The notes under the pieces are model-generated. The model did no database searches. It was not told where the DNA came from and worked only from the letters and a program-made list of their open reading frames with translations. The position numbers and the translations under genes were made by a program. A stretch of DNA of 64,000 bases from Kitasatospora sp. A2-31 (GTDB lineage: Bacteria > Actinomycetota > Actinomycetes > Streptomycetales > Streptomycetaceae), in contig NZ_JAKNTA010000006.1 of NCBI RefSeq assembly GCF_022288725.1, forward strand, positions 210,607 to 274,606. Direction: 5' to 3'. Below, one piece after another: positions 49,356 through 58,249 of the stretch; within the stretch, counting starts at the first letter, position 1, and the number at the start of each line of letters is the position of its first letter.

Positions 49356-51077
49356 GTGCACCAGGACAGGCAGGACGCCGGGCCGTACCGGCTCGACCCG
49401 GCCGCCGACATCCCGGGCCAGCGCCGCCGGCAGGCGATCCCCGAGCCGGCCGCCGAGCCCGCACCCGCGCCGGCCGACGCCGCCGGCGCCGCGCACCCCG
49501 GCGGACGGGCGGCCCGCCGCAGGGCGCTCACCCGGCGCAGCCGCCGGCGGGCGCTGAAGTGGACGGCCGGCGTGGGAGCGCTGGTCCTGGCGGCCGGCTG
49601 CGGCGGCGCGTACTACGCGTACCAGCACTTCAACAGCAACATCACCGCCGTCAAGGTGCAGCTCGGCGACGAGGCGCAGCGGCCCAAGCCGGCCGGCGAC
49701 GCCCTCAACATCCTGGTCATCGGCACCGACAGCCGGGAGGGCCTCGGCCGCGAGTACGGCGACGAGGGCAGCGCCGGGCACGCCGACACGACCCTGCTCT
49801 TCCACGTCGCCAAGGACCGCAGCAATGCGACGGTGGTGAGCCTCCCGCGCGACCTGATGGTGCCGATCCCGGAGTGCCGGACCAGCACCGGAAAGGCGAT
49901 CCCCGGTACGGCACGGGCGATGTTCAACGAGAGCCTCGGCCAGGAGGGCCGTGATCCGGGCTGCACCTGGAAGACCGTGGAAAAGCTGACCGGAATCCGG
50001 GTCGATCACTTCGTGATGGTCAACTTCGAGGCCGTGAAGACGCTCTCCACCGCCGTCGGCGGGGTCGAGGTGTGCGCGGCCAAGGACATCAACGACCCGG
50101 ATTCCCACCTGAGGATGAGCAAGGGCCGGCACGTGGTGCAGGGCGACGAGGCGCTGGCCTTCGTCCGCACCCGGCACGCCGTCGGCCTGGGCGGCGACCT
50201 CACCCGGATCCCGCTCCAGCAGCAGTTCATCAGCTCGATGATCCGCTCGATCAAGAGCGGCGACACCCTGACCAGCCCGACCAAGCTGTGGAGGCTGGCG
50301 GACGCCGCGACCAAGGCGCTCACCGTCGACGACGGCATCGGCAGTGTCGACAAGCTGAAGGACCTCGCGCTGGACGTCAGCAAGGTGGACACCGGGAACA
50401 TCACCTTCGCCACCGTGCCGGTCGAGGACGACGCGAAGGACAGGAACCGCCTGGTGCTCAAGCAGCCCGACGCCGGGCAGCTGTTCTCGCTGGTGGCCGA
50501 CGACCGTTCGCTGACCGGGACCGCCGCGCCCACCGCGGCCGCCTCCCCGGCACCCGCCGCCGGGCAGGGCGACCCCGGGCAGGGCGACCCCGGCCCGGGG
50601 GCGGCGGGTCCGGGAGGCGCCGCGCACGCCGCGCCGGCCGGGCCCGGAGCCGTGCCCTCGCCGACGGCCTCCGCGGCGGCGGCCTCCGCGGCAGCGGCCG
50701 ACGCCAAGGTCCTCCGGGTGACGGTGCGCAACGGCAGCGGGACGCCCGGGCGGGCCCAGCAGACCGTCGACCGGCTCCGGACCAAGGGCTTCACCCGGGC
50801 CGCGACGGCCGCCAACGCGCCCGCCGCGGCGGCCACTTCGGTCACCTATCCGGCCGGGAAGGCCGCCGAGGCGGCCGCCCTGGCCGCCGTACTCGGCTTG
50901 CCGGCCGACGCCGCCGAGGAGGATCCGAAGGCAGGTGTCGGGGACGGGCTGGCGGTGGTCCTCGGCAAGGACGTGGTGACCGCGACGACGACGGCGACGC
51001 CCGGCGCGGTGCCGACCGAGGCGCCCAAGGACCTCCAGCGCGTCCAGGCGGACGACACCGACGTCTGCGCCAAGTAG
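49356..51077 (+). CDS. LytR-CpsA-Psr (LCP) family protein 2 with LytR_C domain
   Basis: A 573-residue enzyme of the same ligase family, undamaged. The cytosolic N terminus of about 65 residues precedes a membrane helix (GVGALVLAAGCGGAYYAYQH). The LCP domain has LNILVIGTDSREG, HADTTLLFHVAKDRSNATVVSLPRDLMVPIP, GIRVDHFVMVNFEAVKTLSTAVGGVEVC and LAFVRTRHAVGLGGDLTRIPLQQQF; polyprenyl-phosphate and Mg-binding Asp/Arg residues are in these motifs. After a disordered Ala/Pro/Gly linker comes a LytR_C domain (VLRVTVRNGSGTPGRAQQTVDRLRTKGF). GTG 49356 follows GGAGGGAGGG. Confidence 0.95.
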   Translation: MHQDRQDAGPYRLDPAADIPGQRRRQAIPEPAAEPAPAPADAAGAAHPGGRAARRRALTRRSRRRALKWTAGVGALVLAAGCGGAYYAYQHFNSNITAVKVQLGDEAQRPKPAGDALNILVIGTDSREGLGREYGDEGSAGHADTTLLFHVAKDRSNATVVSLPRDLMVPIPECRTSTGKAIPGTARAMFNESLGQEGRDPGCTWKTVEKLTGIRVDHFVMVNFEAVKTLSTAVGGVEVCAAKDINDPDSHLRMSKGRHVVQGDEALAFVRTRHAVGLGGDLTRIPLQQQFISSMIRSIKSGDTLTSPTKLWRLADAATKALTVDDGIGSVDKLKDLALDVSKVDTGNITFATVPVEDDAKDRNRLVLKQPDAGQLFSLVADDRSLTGTAAPTAAASPAPAAGQGDPGQGDPGPGAAGPGGAAHAAPAGPGAVPSPTASAAAASAAAADAKVLRVTVRNGSGTPGRAQQTVDRLRTKGFTRAATAANAPAAAATSVTYPAGKAAEAAALAAVLGLPADAAEEDPKAGVGDGLAVVLGKDVVTATTTATPGAVPTEAPKDLQRVQADDTDVCAK

Positions 51078-51127
51078 CGCCCCTCGGCGCCGGATTGAGG
51101 TGGCCCGCGGGTCGCGAACGCGCCCCG

Positions 51128-51745
51128 TCAGAGCAGGGCGAGCGTGCCGTCGCTCTCGCGGTACTCCTCACCGGTGCGCGGGCAGCGCCAGCGGTCCGGA
51201 CCGGCCGGCTCCAGTGGTTCGCCGGCCCGGCCGACCCACTTGATCCGGCGGGCCGGCACGCCGGCGACCAGCGCGAAGTCCGGCACGTCCCGGTGGACGA
51301 CCGCACCCGCGGCGACCAGGGCCCAGCGGCCCACCGTCACCCCGGCGACCAGGACGGCGCGGCCGCCGATCGAGCAGCCGCGGCGGAGCGTCACCCCGCG
51401 GGCCTGCCAGTCGTCGCCGCGCTTGAGGCGGCCGTCGACGTCGACCGAGCGCGGGTAGAGATCGTTGGTGAGCACGGCCGCCGGGCCGACGAACACCCCG
51501 TCCTCCAGCACGGCGGGCTCGTACACCAGCGCGTGGTTCTGCAGCTTGACCCGGTCCCCGATCCGCACCCCCGGGCCGACGTAGGCGCCGCGCCCGACGA
51601 TGCAGTCCGCGCCGATCACCGCGTCCTCGCGCACCTGGGCCAGGTGCCACACGGTCGTCCCGGCTCCGAGCACCGCCCGTTCGTCCACGTCCGCGCTGGG
51701 CTCGACCCGGGCACCGACGACGGACCCGCCCTCAACTGTCCCCAT
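51128..51745 (-). CDS. Left-handed beta-helix acetyltransferase (hexapeptide repeat)
   Basis: A 205-residue acyltransferase built of hexapeptide repeats (VGARVEPSADVDERAVLGAGTTVW; IGADCIVGRGAYVGPGVRIGDRVKLQNHALVYEPAVLEDGVFVGPAAVLTND), with the acceptor-site FVGP and GRWALVAAGAVVHRDVPDFALVAGVPAR. It resembles WbpD/WlbB N-acetyltransferases of nucleotide-linked amino sugars. The C terminus adds IKWVGRAGEPLEPAGPDRWRCPRTGEEYRE, a zinc-ribbon-like tail. The substrate is probably an amino sugar of a wall glycan. ATG 51745. Confidence 0.88.
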   Translation of the reverse strand: MGTVEGGSVVGARVEPSADVDERAVLGAGTTVWHLAQVREDAVIGADCIVGRGAYVGPGVRIGDRVKLQNHALVYEPAVLEDGVFVGPAAVLTNDLYPRSVDVDGRLKRGDDWQARGVTLRRGCSIGGRAVLVAGVTVGRWALVAAGAVVHRDVPDFALVAGVPARRIKWVGRAGEPLEPAGPDRWRCPRTGEEYRESDGTLALL

Positions 51746-51810
51746 GGCGCCCGACGATAGCGGCGGAGCGGGGGACGGGAGGGCGGGTCCGTGGGATTGG
51801 CCGGATCGGG

Positions 51811-52851
51811 TCAGCGGACCTCGGTGACCACGTTGGCCGGGGACGGCGCACGGCTGCCGATCACCCGGCGGGCGAGCGAGCGCGGCGAGGTGAGGAAGCC
51901 GAAGCCCCAGCTGAGGTGCATGGTGGCGAAGGCCACCGGCAGCAGGGCCTTCGCCCGGAACGAGAGGCCGCGCCCCTCGACCAGCGCGCCGCCGCCGATC
52001 CCCGCCAGGTAGGCGCCGGGCACCGCGAGGAAGGCCGGGTGGACGGCGACCCCGAGCAGCAGCCCGAGCGTGACGGCCAGGAACGCGGCCGGCGGGGCGA
52101 GGTAGCGCAGGTTGACCGAGCCCCGGTGGTAGCGGGTGACAACCCGGCGCCAGCGGCCGTAGTCCTTGTACTGCTTGGCCAGCGCCCGCACGCTGGGGCG
52201 CGGCCGGTAGGTGACCCGCAGCTGCGGGGTGAACCAGACCAGCCCGCCGTCCTGGCGGATGCGGTAGTTGAGCTCCCAGTCCTGGGCGCGGACGAACTCC
52301 TCGTTGTAACCGCCGAGCTTCTCCAGCACCTCGCGCCGGAACACCCCGAGGTAGACGGTGTCCGCCGGGCCCGCCAGACCGCCGGTGTGGAAGGCCGCGT
52401 TCCCGACACCGATCTTGGAGGTCATCGCGGCGGCGACCGCGTTCTCCCACTCGGTCTCGCCCTCGGCGTGCATGATGCCGCCGACGTTGGCCGCCTCCAT
52501 CTCGCCGAGCAGCCGGACCGCCGTGGTGATGTACCCCGGGGTGAGCAGGCCGTGCCCGTCGACGCGGACCACTATCGGATGGCTGGAGCCGCGGATGGCG
52601 GCGTTCAGCCCCGCGGGCGTGCGACCGGTCGGGTTCGCCACGGTCCGGACCCGCGGATCCTCGGCGGCCAGCTCGGCGGCGATCTGCGCAGTGCGGTCGG
52701 AGGACGGACCGAGGGCGATGACCACCTCCATCGGCCCGGCGTAGTCCTGTTCCAGGATGTGCCGGACGGCCGTACGCAGGTGTCGTTCCTCGTTGAGCAC
52801 CGGCATGATCACGGAGACCGCCGGCAGCTCCTCAGCAGCCTTGGTGTTCAT
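51811..52851 (-). CDS. GT2 family glycosyltransferase, membrane
   Basis: A 346-residue enzyme: GT-A fold PAVSVIMPVLNEERHLRTAVRHILEQDYAGPMEVVIALGPSSDRTAQIA, the DxD-like VRVDGHGLLTPG, the acceptor segment VRAQDWELNYRIRQDGG with catalytic-type RAQDW, and C-terminal membrane helices (FLAVTLGLLLGVAVHPAFLAV, GALLPVAFATMHLSWGFGFL). It belongs to the ExoA-like succinoglycan-type group. The ATG at 52851 is taken as the start; an upstream in-frame ATG at 52938 adds an unlikely basic leader. It is adjacent to LCP genes and a hexapeptide transferase, which suggests wall-polymer synthesis. Confidence 0.9.
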   Translation of the reverse strand: MNTKAAEELPAVSVIMPVLNEERHLRTAVRHILEQDYAGPMEVVIALGPSSDRTAQIAAELAAEDPRVRTVANPTGRTPAGLNAAIRGSSHPIVVRVDGHGLLTPGYITTAVRLLGEMEAANVGGIMHAEGETEWENAVAAAMTSKIGVGNAAFHTGGLAGPADTVYLGVFRREVLEKLGGYNEEFVRAQDWELNYRIRQDGGLVWFTPQLRVTYRPRPSVRALAKQYKDYGRWRRVVTRYHRGSVNLRYLAPPAAFLAVTLGLLLGVAVHPAFLAVPGAYLAGIGGGALVEGRGLSFRAKALLPVAFATMHLSWGFGFLTSPRSLARRVIGSRAPSPANVVTEVR

Positions 52852-53015
52852 CGGGGCCAACCGTACCGGTGAGGACGGGTCGCCGTCTTGTCCCGGTCTG
52901 GGCTGCTCCGCGCACCCTGCGGTGGAGGAACGTTTCATCGGTCGCGCCCACCGTACCCGCAACCCCCGGCGCGCCCTCACCCGGCCCGGCACAGGCCGCC
53001 CCTACCATCCGAGAG

Positions 53016-53828
53016 ATGCCGGTCTCCCCCCTCACCGCCCAGCCCGGACAGCGCCGCTCCTGGCCCCGACGGCTGGCCGCGGGCGTCGCCCTCGGGGTCC
53101 TCGCCACCTCCTGCGGCGGCTGGGCGGTCCTGGACGGCCTCGGCTCGATCGACCGGGTCGACGCCTTCAGCAGCGACCAGGCCCGGCCCGCCGACGACGG
53201 CTCCACCACCTTCCTCGTGGTCGGCACCGACGAGCGGGACGGCATCCCGGAGAAGACGCTCAAGGACGTGCTGCACGCGGGGGGCGAGTCCTGCCACTGC
53301 ACCGACACCATGATGATCGTCCGGCTCGCCGGGGACGGCGCCCGGGCCAGCGTGATCAGCATCCCGCGCGACTCGTACGTGGACATCCCCGCCCACCGGG
53401 ACCGGGTCACCCACCGGGAGGTCCCGGCGGGCAAGGGGAAGGTCAACGCCGCCTACGGGCTGGGCGGGCCGCAACTCGCCGTCGCCACCGTGGAGCAGAA
53501 CACCGGGCTGCGGATCGACCACTACCTGCAGGTGAACTTCACCGCCTTCGTCTCCGCCGTGGACGCCGTCGGCGGGGTGCGGGTCTGCACCGCCAAACCG
53601 CTGAGGGACGAGTACTCCGGCCTCGACCTGCCCGCCGGCACCAGCACGCTGGACGGCGCCGGGGCGCTCAAGTACGTCCGCGCCCGGCACGTGGACGGCA
53701 GCTCCGACCTCGGGCGGATGCACCGGCAGCAGAAGTTCGTCGCCCAGCTGCTGCACCAGGTGACCAGCAGCGGGACCCTGCTCAACCCGGTCCGGCTGGC
53801 CCGGGTGACGGACAGCGCCGAGCAGACC
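53016..53828 (+). pseudogene. LytR-CpsA-Psr (LCP) family protein 3, C-terminal part missing
   Basis: An LCP ligase with an atypical short N terminus: a signal-anchor (RLAAGVALGVLATSCGGWAVL), then TTFLVVGTDERDGIPEKTLKDVLHAGGESCHCTDTMMIVRLAGDGARASVISIPRDSYVDIP, GLRIDHYLQVNFTAFVSAVDAVGGVRVCT, LKYVRARHVDGSSDLGRMHRQQKF. The reading stops being LCP at about 53828, where it joins the minus-strand permease; about 60 residues of the LCP domain and any C tail are missing. Confidence 0.87.
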
Positions 53829-56030
53829 GTAGATCATGTAGAGCAGGGTGTTGACCTGGTCCTGGACCAGCTCCTTGTAGCCCGCCTGGTCCCGGACCTT
53901 GAGCTGCGGGTAGTCCTTGAGCGAGTCCTCCAGCGCACCGAGCGTCTTGGCGACGTCGGCACCGGCTGCGGCCTTGGCGTAGATCTGCACGTCGAGCGGC
54001 AGGTCGGCGGCCGGAACGGCCTTGGCCAGGGTGTCGATGCCGACGAACGTCGCTCCGGCGAAGAGCGAGTCGCCCTTGCTCAGGACGGCCCCGACCGGCA
54101 CGGACTGGGTGTGGCCGTTGCCGTAGTCGACCTTGACGGCGTCGCCGACCTTGAGCTTCTGCTCGGTGGCGAAGTCCTCGCCGACCGCCAGCGCCCCCTG
54201 CTTCAGCGACTCGACCGCCCCGGACTTCACCTCCAGCCGGAAGTCGTCGCCGAAGGTCGCCGAGACCGCGGAGACGTGCTTCTTGAACGTGCCGCCGTCC
54301 GGCAGCGTGAGCAGCGCCGGCAGGCTCTTGTGCTCGGTGACGTGGGCGAGCCCCGGCGTCCCCGCGGCGGCCTTGACCATGTCGGGGTTGACGATCCCCT
54401 GGCTGCTGGAGATCACGTAGTCCGCGCCGACCGACTTGTCGATCTGCTGGTTGGTGGACTCGATCATGGACGAGGTGAAGACCGAGGCCCCGATCACCAG
54501 CGCCAGGCCGATCATCAGCGCGGCCGCGGTGGCACCGGTACGACGCGGGCTGCGCATCGCGTTGCGCTGGGCCAGCTTGCCGGACGGGCCGAACAGGGCC
54601 GGCAGGGCCGCGCCGAGCACCCGGACCACGGTGGTGGCCAGCAGGGGGCCGAGGACGACGAAGCCGATCAGGGTGAGCAGCACGCCGAGGCCGAGGTACT
54701 GCCCGCCGGTCGCCGCCTTGTCCGCCGAGGCCGCGAGCGCCAGCAGGCCGCCGCCACCGGCGGTCAGCACCAGGCCGGAGATCGTCCTGACGACGTTGGA
54801 GCGGGCCTCGGTGGGCGTGCCGTGGTCGCGCAGGGCGGCCATCGGGGCGATCCGGCTGGCCCGGCGGGCCGGTATCCAGGCGGCGAGCACGGTGATCACG
54901 ATGCCCACCGCGTAGGCCGCGATCGGCACGTTCAGCCCGATCTGCAGGTCACCCGCGTCGAGGTTCATGCCGACCGCGTTCATCAGGCCGATCAGACCCA
55001 CCGCCAGGCCGAGGCCGGCTCCGAGGCCGAGGGTGGAGCCGAGCACGCCGAGGATCAGCGCCTCCACCAGCACCGAGCGGTTCACCTGCCGGCGGCTGCC
55101 GCCGATGGCCCGCAGCAGACCGATCTCGCGGGTGCGCTGGGCGACCAGCATCGAGAAGGTGTTGATGATCAGGAAGCCGCCGACCAGCAGCGAGATGCCG
55201 GCGAAGCCGAGCATCGCGTACTTCATGAAGTTGAGGAAGGAGCCGACGCTCTTGCTGTTCTCCTCCTTCTGCTCCGCCGCCGTCTTCACCTGGAAGCCGC
55301 CGCCGAGCTTGCCGAGGGCGTCGGCCTTGAGCTGCTCGTCGGTGCGGCTGCCGTCGCCGAAGGCCTCGACCGAGGTGAACTCGGCCTTGCCGAGGAGGTC
55401 CTTCTGCGCGGTCGGGGTGTCCAGGAAGGCGAGCGCGGCACCCGGGTTGGTGGTCTTGAAGGTGGCGATGCCGGCGAGGGTGAACTCGTGGGTGCCGTTG
55501 GTCGCGGTGATGACCCGGATCCTGTCGCCGAGGCCGAGCTTGGCCTTCTTGGCGGTGTCGGCGTCGAGCACCACCTGGTCGGCGCCCTGCGGCACGTGGC
55601 CGCTGGTGATCTCCACGGAGTTGCGCGGGGTGTCGGTCCAGTTCCCGGTCAGGGTCGGGGCCCCGCCGGTCGGGCCGATGGCCTTGTTGGTGACCGGGTT
55701 GACCAGCACGGCGTTGGAGACGAAGACCTGGCCGAGGGCCTGCTTGACCCCGGCGAGGGCGGCGACCCTGTCGACCGCGTCGGCCGGCACCGTGGCGACC
55801 TTGCCGGCCGGGCGGTCGTCGTCGTCCTCGCCGTCGAGCCCGGTCTTGGCGGGCTGGACGGCGATGTCGGAGGCCGTCGACGCGAACAGCCGGTCGAAGG
55901 TGCTGGTCGCGGTGTTGGAGAACACCAGGGTGCCGGACACGAACGCGACCGACAGCACGACCGCGATCAGCGAGAGCACCATCCGCCCCTTGTGGGCGAA
56001 GAAGCTCCGCAGTGACGTCTTGAGCAGCAT
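53817..56030 (-). CDS. ABC transporter permease, FtsX/MacB type, C-terminus missing
   Basis: About 738 residues of an exporter permease with the usual two repeats. First helix SLIAVVLSVAFVSGTLVFSN, large extracellular domain (DRLFASTASDIAVQP...), FtsX block with MLGFAGISLLVGGFLIINTFSMLVAQRTREIGLLRAIGGSRRQV, a second set GATAAALMIGLALVIGASVFTSSMI and another extracellular domain. It ends at NTLLYMIYGLLG instead of continuing into the last FtsX block (about 110 residues). With the downstream ATP-binding subunit it forms a MacB-like exporter of unknown substrate. ATG 56030. Confidence 0.9.
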
Positions 56031-56048
56031 GATCCTTTGCCCGCCCGC

Positions 56049-56837
56049 TCAGCTGGTGCGCTTGCCGTCGAAACGGCGCATGCGCTCGAGGACGGAGTCG
56101 GCGGTCGGGGCGTGCATCTCGTCGACGATCACGCCGTCGGCGAGGAAGAGCACGCGGTCCGCGTAGCCGGCGGCGACCGGGTCGTGGGTGACCATGACGA
56201 TGGTCTGGCCCAGCTCGTCGACCGAGCGGCGCAGGAAGGTGAGCACCTCGGCGCCGGCCCGGGAGTCGAGGTTCCCGGTGGGCTCGTCCCCGAAGATGAT
56301 CTCGGGGCGGGCGGCCAGCGCCCGGGCCACCGCGACGCGCTGCTGCTGGCCGCCGGACAGCTGGGTCGGGCGGTGCTTGAGCCGGCCGGCCAGGCCGACG
56401 GTCTCGACGACCTGGTCCAGCCAGGCGGTGTCCGGCTTGCGACCCGCGATGTCCATCGGGAGCGTGATGTTCTCCAGCGCGTTCAGCGTGGGGAGCAGGT
56501 TGAAGGCCTGGAAGATGAAGCCGATCTTGTCCCGCCGCAGCTTGGTGAGCTGCTTGTCCTTCAGGCCTGTGATCTCGGTCTCGCCGATCCAGATCCGGCC
56601 CTCGGTCACGGTGTCCAGCCCGGCCAGGCAGTGCATCAGCGTCGACTTGCCGGAGCCCGACGGGCCCATGATCGCGGTGAAGCGGCCGCGCTGGATGTCG
56701 ACGTCGACCGCGTCCAGCGCGGTGACCCTGGTCTCGCCGCTGCCGTAGGCCTTGGTGACCTGGCGCGCCGAGGCGGCGACGGCACCGGTGCCGCCGGGAA
56801 GCTGGGAGTCGTACACGGCTGCTGCTGCCGTCGTCAC
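56049..56837 (-). CDS. ABC transporter ATP-binding protein, LolD/MacB type
   Basis: A 262-residue ATPase partner of the permease: Walker A GPSGSGKST, Q loop FQAFNLLPTLNALENITLP, signature LSGGQQQRVAVARALA, Walker B IIFGDEPTGNLD and H loop VTHDP. The preceding permease start is 18 bases downstream of its stop, so they are co-transcribed. GTG 56837 follows GGAGACTCC. Confidence 0.95.
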   Translation of the reverse strand: MTTAAAAVYDSQLPGGTGAVAASARQVTKAYGSGETRVTALDAVDVDIQRGRFTAIMGPSGSGKSTLMHCLAGLDTVTEGRIWIGETEITGLKDKQLTKLRRDKIGFIFQAFNLLPTLNALENITLPMDIAGRKPDTAWLDQVVETVGLAGRLKHRPTQLSGGQQQRVAVARALAARPEIIFGDEPTGNLDSRAGAEVLTFLRRSVDELGQTIVMVTHDPVAAGYADRVLFLADGVIVDEMHAPTADSVLERMRRFDGKRTS

Positions 56838-57157
56838 TGGAGTCTCCTAAAAAGTGGGCCCACCCGTTGCCCCCAGCCTCGCCGACCCCACCTGTGCTGC
56901 GACATGGTGGAGGGGATAGTCCTCGACCGGGAGTTGACCCCACCCTCCCGGTGAACCGGGGTGTCCGACCCGGCAGAACCGGGCCCCGTTCGGACGGGCG
57001 GGGATGTGATCCACGTTAGAAGTGCCGGGCGAACACCTCGTCATCCGCCGGTATGAAGCCGCACAACCGTAGTTGTACGGGGCGGGGTACCCCTCCCCCT
57101 AGGGGTAGCCGCCGCCCTCCTCGGGGTCCGCCCGTACGGGGCCCGCGCGACCCCGCG
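56838..57157 (-). other. Promoter region of the ABC exporter operon
   Basis: No gene. On the minus strand it reads GGTGTTCGCCCGG...TAACGT near 57015-57040, a weak promoter candidate. It also contains AGGGG and CCCCT inverted elements at about 57080-57107 and GTGTTCGGACGG-type sequence. Nothing else is recognised. Confidence 0.35.
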
Positions 57158-57712
57158 TCAGCAGGTCAGGACGGGCGCGGCGAGGCGCTCCAGCGCCGTC
57201 GCGAACCCGTCGACCACCGGTGTCAGCAGCACGTCCGTCTCGCGCTCGATCGCCGTGGCGCCGTCCTCGCGGACGGTGATGTGGCGGTCGAGCACGAACC
57301 AGCCCTGGGTGACGTGGCCGGCGCCCATCGAGTGCAGCACCGGGCGCAGCGCGTAGTCCACCGCGAGCACGTGCGCGGTGGAGCCACCGGTGGCCAGCGG
57401 CAGCACGGCCTTGCCGGTCAGCGCGTACTGCGGCAGCACGTCCAGCAGGGCCTTCAGCAGCCCCGAGTAGGCCGCCTTGTAGACCGGCGTGCCGATGACC
57501 ACGCCGTCCGCCTCGGCGAACAGCTCGGCGGCGGCGACGAGGGCGGGGTGCGCGAAGTCCCCCGAGAGCAGGGCGTGCGCGGGAAGGCTGCGCGCCTCGA
57601 AGGGGACGACGCGGTGGCCGCGGGCCGCCAGCCGCGCGTCGACGTGGCGCAGCAGGCGGGTGGTGCGGGAGGTCGCGGACGGGGAGCCGGAGACGGACAG
57701 GACGGTGGCCAT
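57158..57712 (-). CDS. NADPH-dependent FMN reductase, SsuE type
   Basis: A 184-residue flavodoxin-like reductase (VLSVSGSPSATSRTTRLLRHVDARL; ADGVVIGTPVYKAAYSGLLKALLDVLP; VLPLATGGSTAHVLAVDYALRPVLHSMGA), in the SsuE group that supplies reduced FMN to two-component alkanesulfonate monooxygenases. ATG 57712 has AGGTG upstream. The 211-base region before it holds a sulfur-type leader peptide, which supports a link to sulfur metabolism. Confidence 0.92.
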   Translation of the reverse strand: MATVLSVSGSPSATSRTTRLLRHVDARLAARGHRVVPFEARSLPAHALLSGDFAHPALVAAAELFAEADGVVIGTPVYKAAYSGLLKALLDVLPQYALTGKAVLPLATGGSTAHVLAVDYALRPVLHSMGAGHVTQGWFVLDRHITVREDGATAIERETDVLLTPVVDGFATALERLAAPVLTC

Positions 57713-57922
57713 GGGTTCACCTCGGGGCGGGAAGCGGGGCAGCGCTGGGGGGCCGGGCGGCGCCTCGGAAGCGGGACGACGGCGCCGGGCGTGCGGATCG
57801 GCGCCGCGGGGAGCGGCGGTACGAGGAGACGACGCGGCGCCGGCGCCACCGCGGAGCGGAGGCGGAACGGGAGGACGGTTCTCGGCCGGGAAGGGCGGCC
57901 GGACAGGGCCTACGGGCGCGCG
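57713..57922 (-). promoter_or_regulatory. Putative attenuator region between leader peptide and ssuE-type gene
   Basis: This 210-base, GC-rich spacer has several self-complementary segments, for example two GGCGCC copies 13 bases apart (57781-57805) and GCGGCGCCGGCGCC at 57835-57848, but no U tract. In leader-peptide systems, translation of the leader selects between alternative structures. I cannot fold it here. Confidence 0.35.
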
Positions 57923-58009
57923 TCAGCCACGACAGAGCGAACAGGACACACGCTGCAGGTCGACGTGCCGCCGACGCGTGAGGGTCCATCGCTGATCCAT
58001 GGCGGTCAT
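57923..58009 (-). CDS. Leader peptide (28 aa) upstream of the FMN reductase
   Basis: Short reading frame ATG 58009 to TGA 57923-57925 encodes MTAMDQRWTLTRRR followed by HVDLQRVSCSLCRG. The pattern RRHVDLxRV-S-x-x-C-R is that of the actinobacterial putative leader-peptide family found before sulfur and cysteine metabolism genes, where Cys codons near the end (here Cys23 and Cys26) sense charged cysteinyl-tRNA. Alternative start ATG 58000 (Met4) would fit a leaderless transcript from TTGACC at 58032-58037. GC-rich inverted repeats (GGCGCC at 57781-57786 and 57800-57805) downstream could form attenuator structures. It was not long enough for usual gene calls. Confidence 0.65.
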   Translation of the reverse strand: MTAMDQRWTLTRRRHVDLQRVSCSLCRG

Positions 58010-58249
58010 GCAAACACGCTGCGTTGCGGGCGGTCAAGGATCGTTCCGGCAGGCGAACACCGGCCGCGACACATGCTGAGACGGCCCCCGGGACGGACGG
58101 GGTCGGAGCGGGGAGGGGAAGGGCGGGGTGCGGACGCGCGCGGGACGTTGCCGCGGAACGATCCGGCACGTGCATCAAAACTGCTACAAGGCGCCTGGTG
58201 GGGGCCCCGGGGGGAGTCACCGCAACCGGCGTCGGGCATCCTCTCCCAC

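Noticed and set aside
47682..51077. One 1131-residue double LCP protein
   Set aside because: The second half has its own GTG start with a good ribosome-binding site and a sigma-E promoter, and the first has a natural C terminus in the shifted frame.
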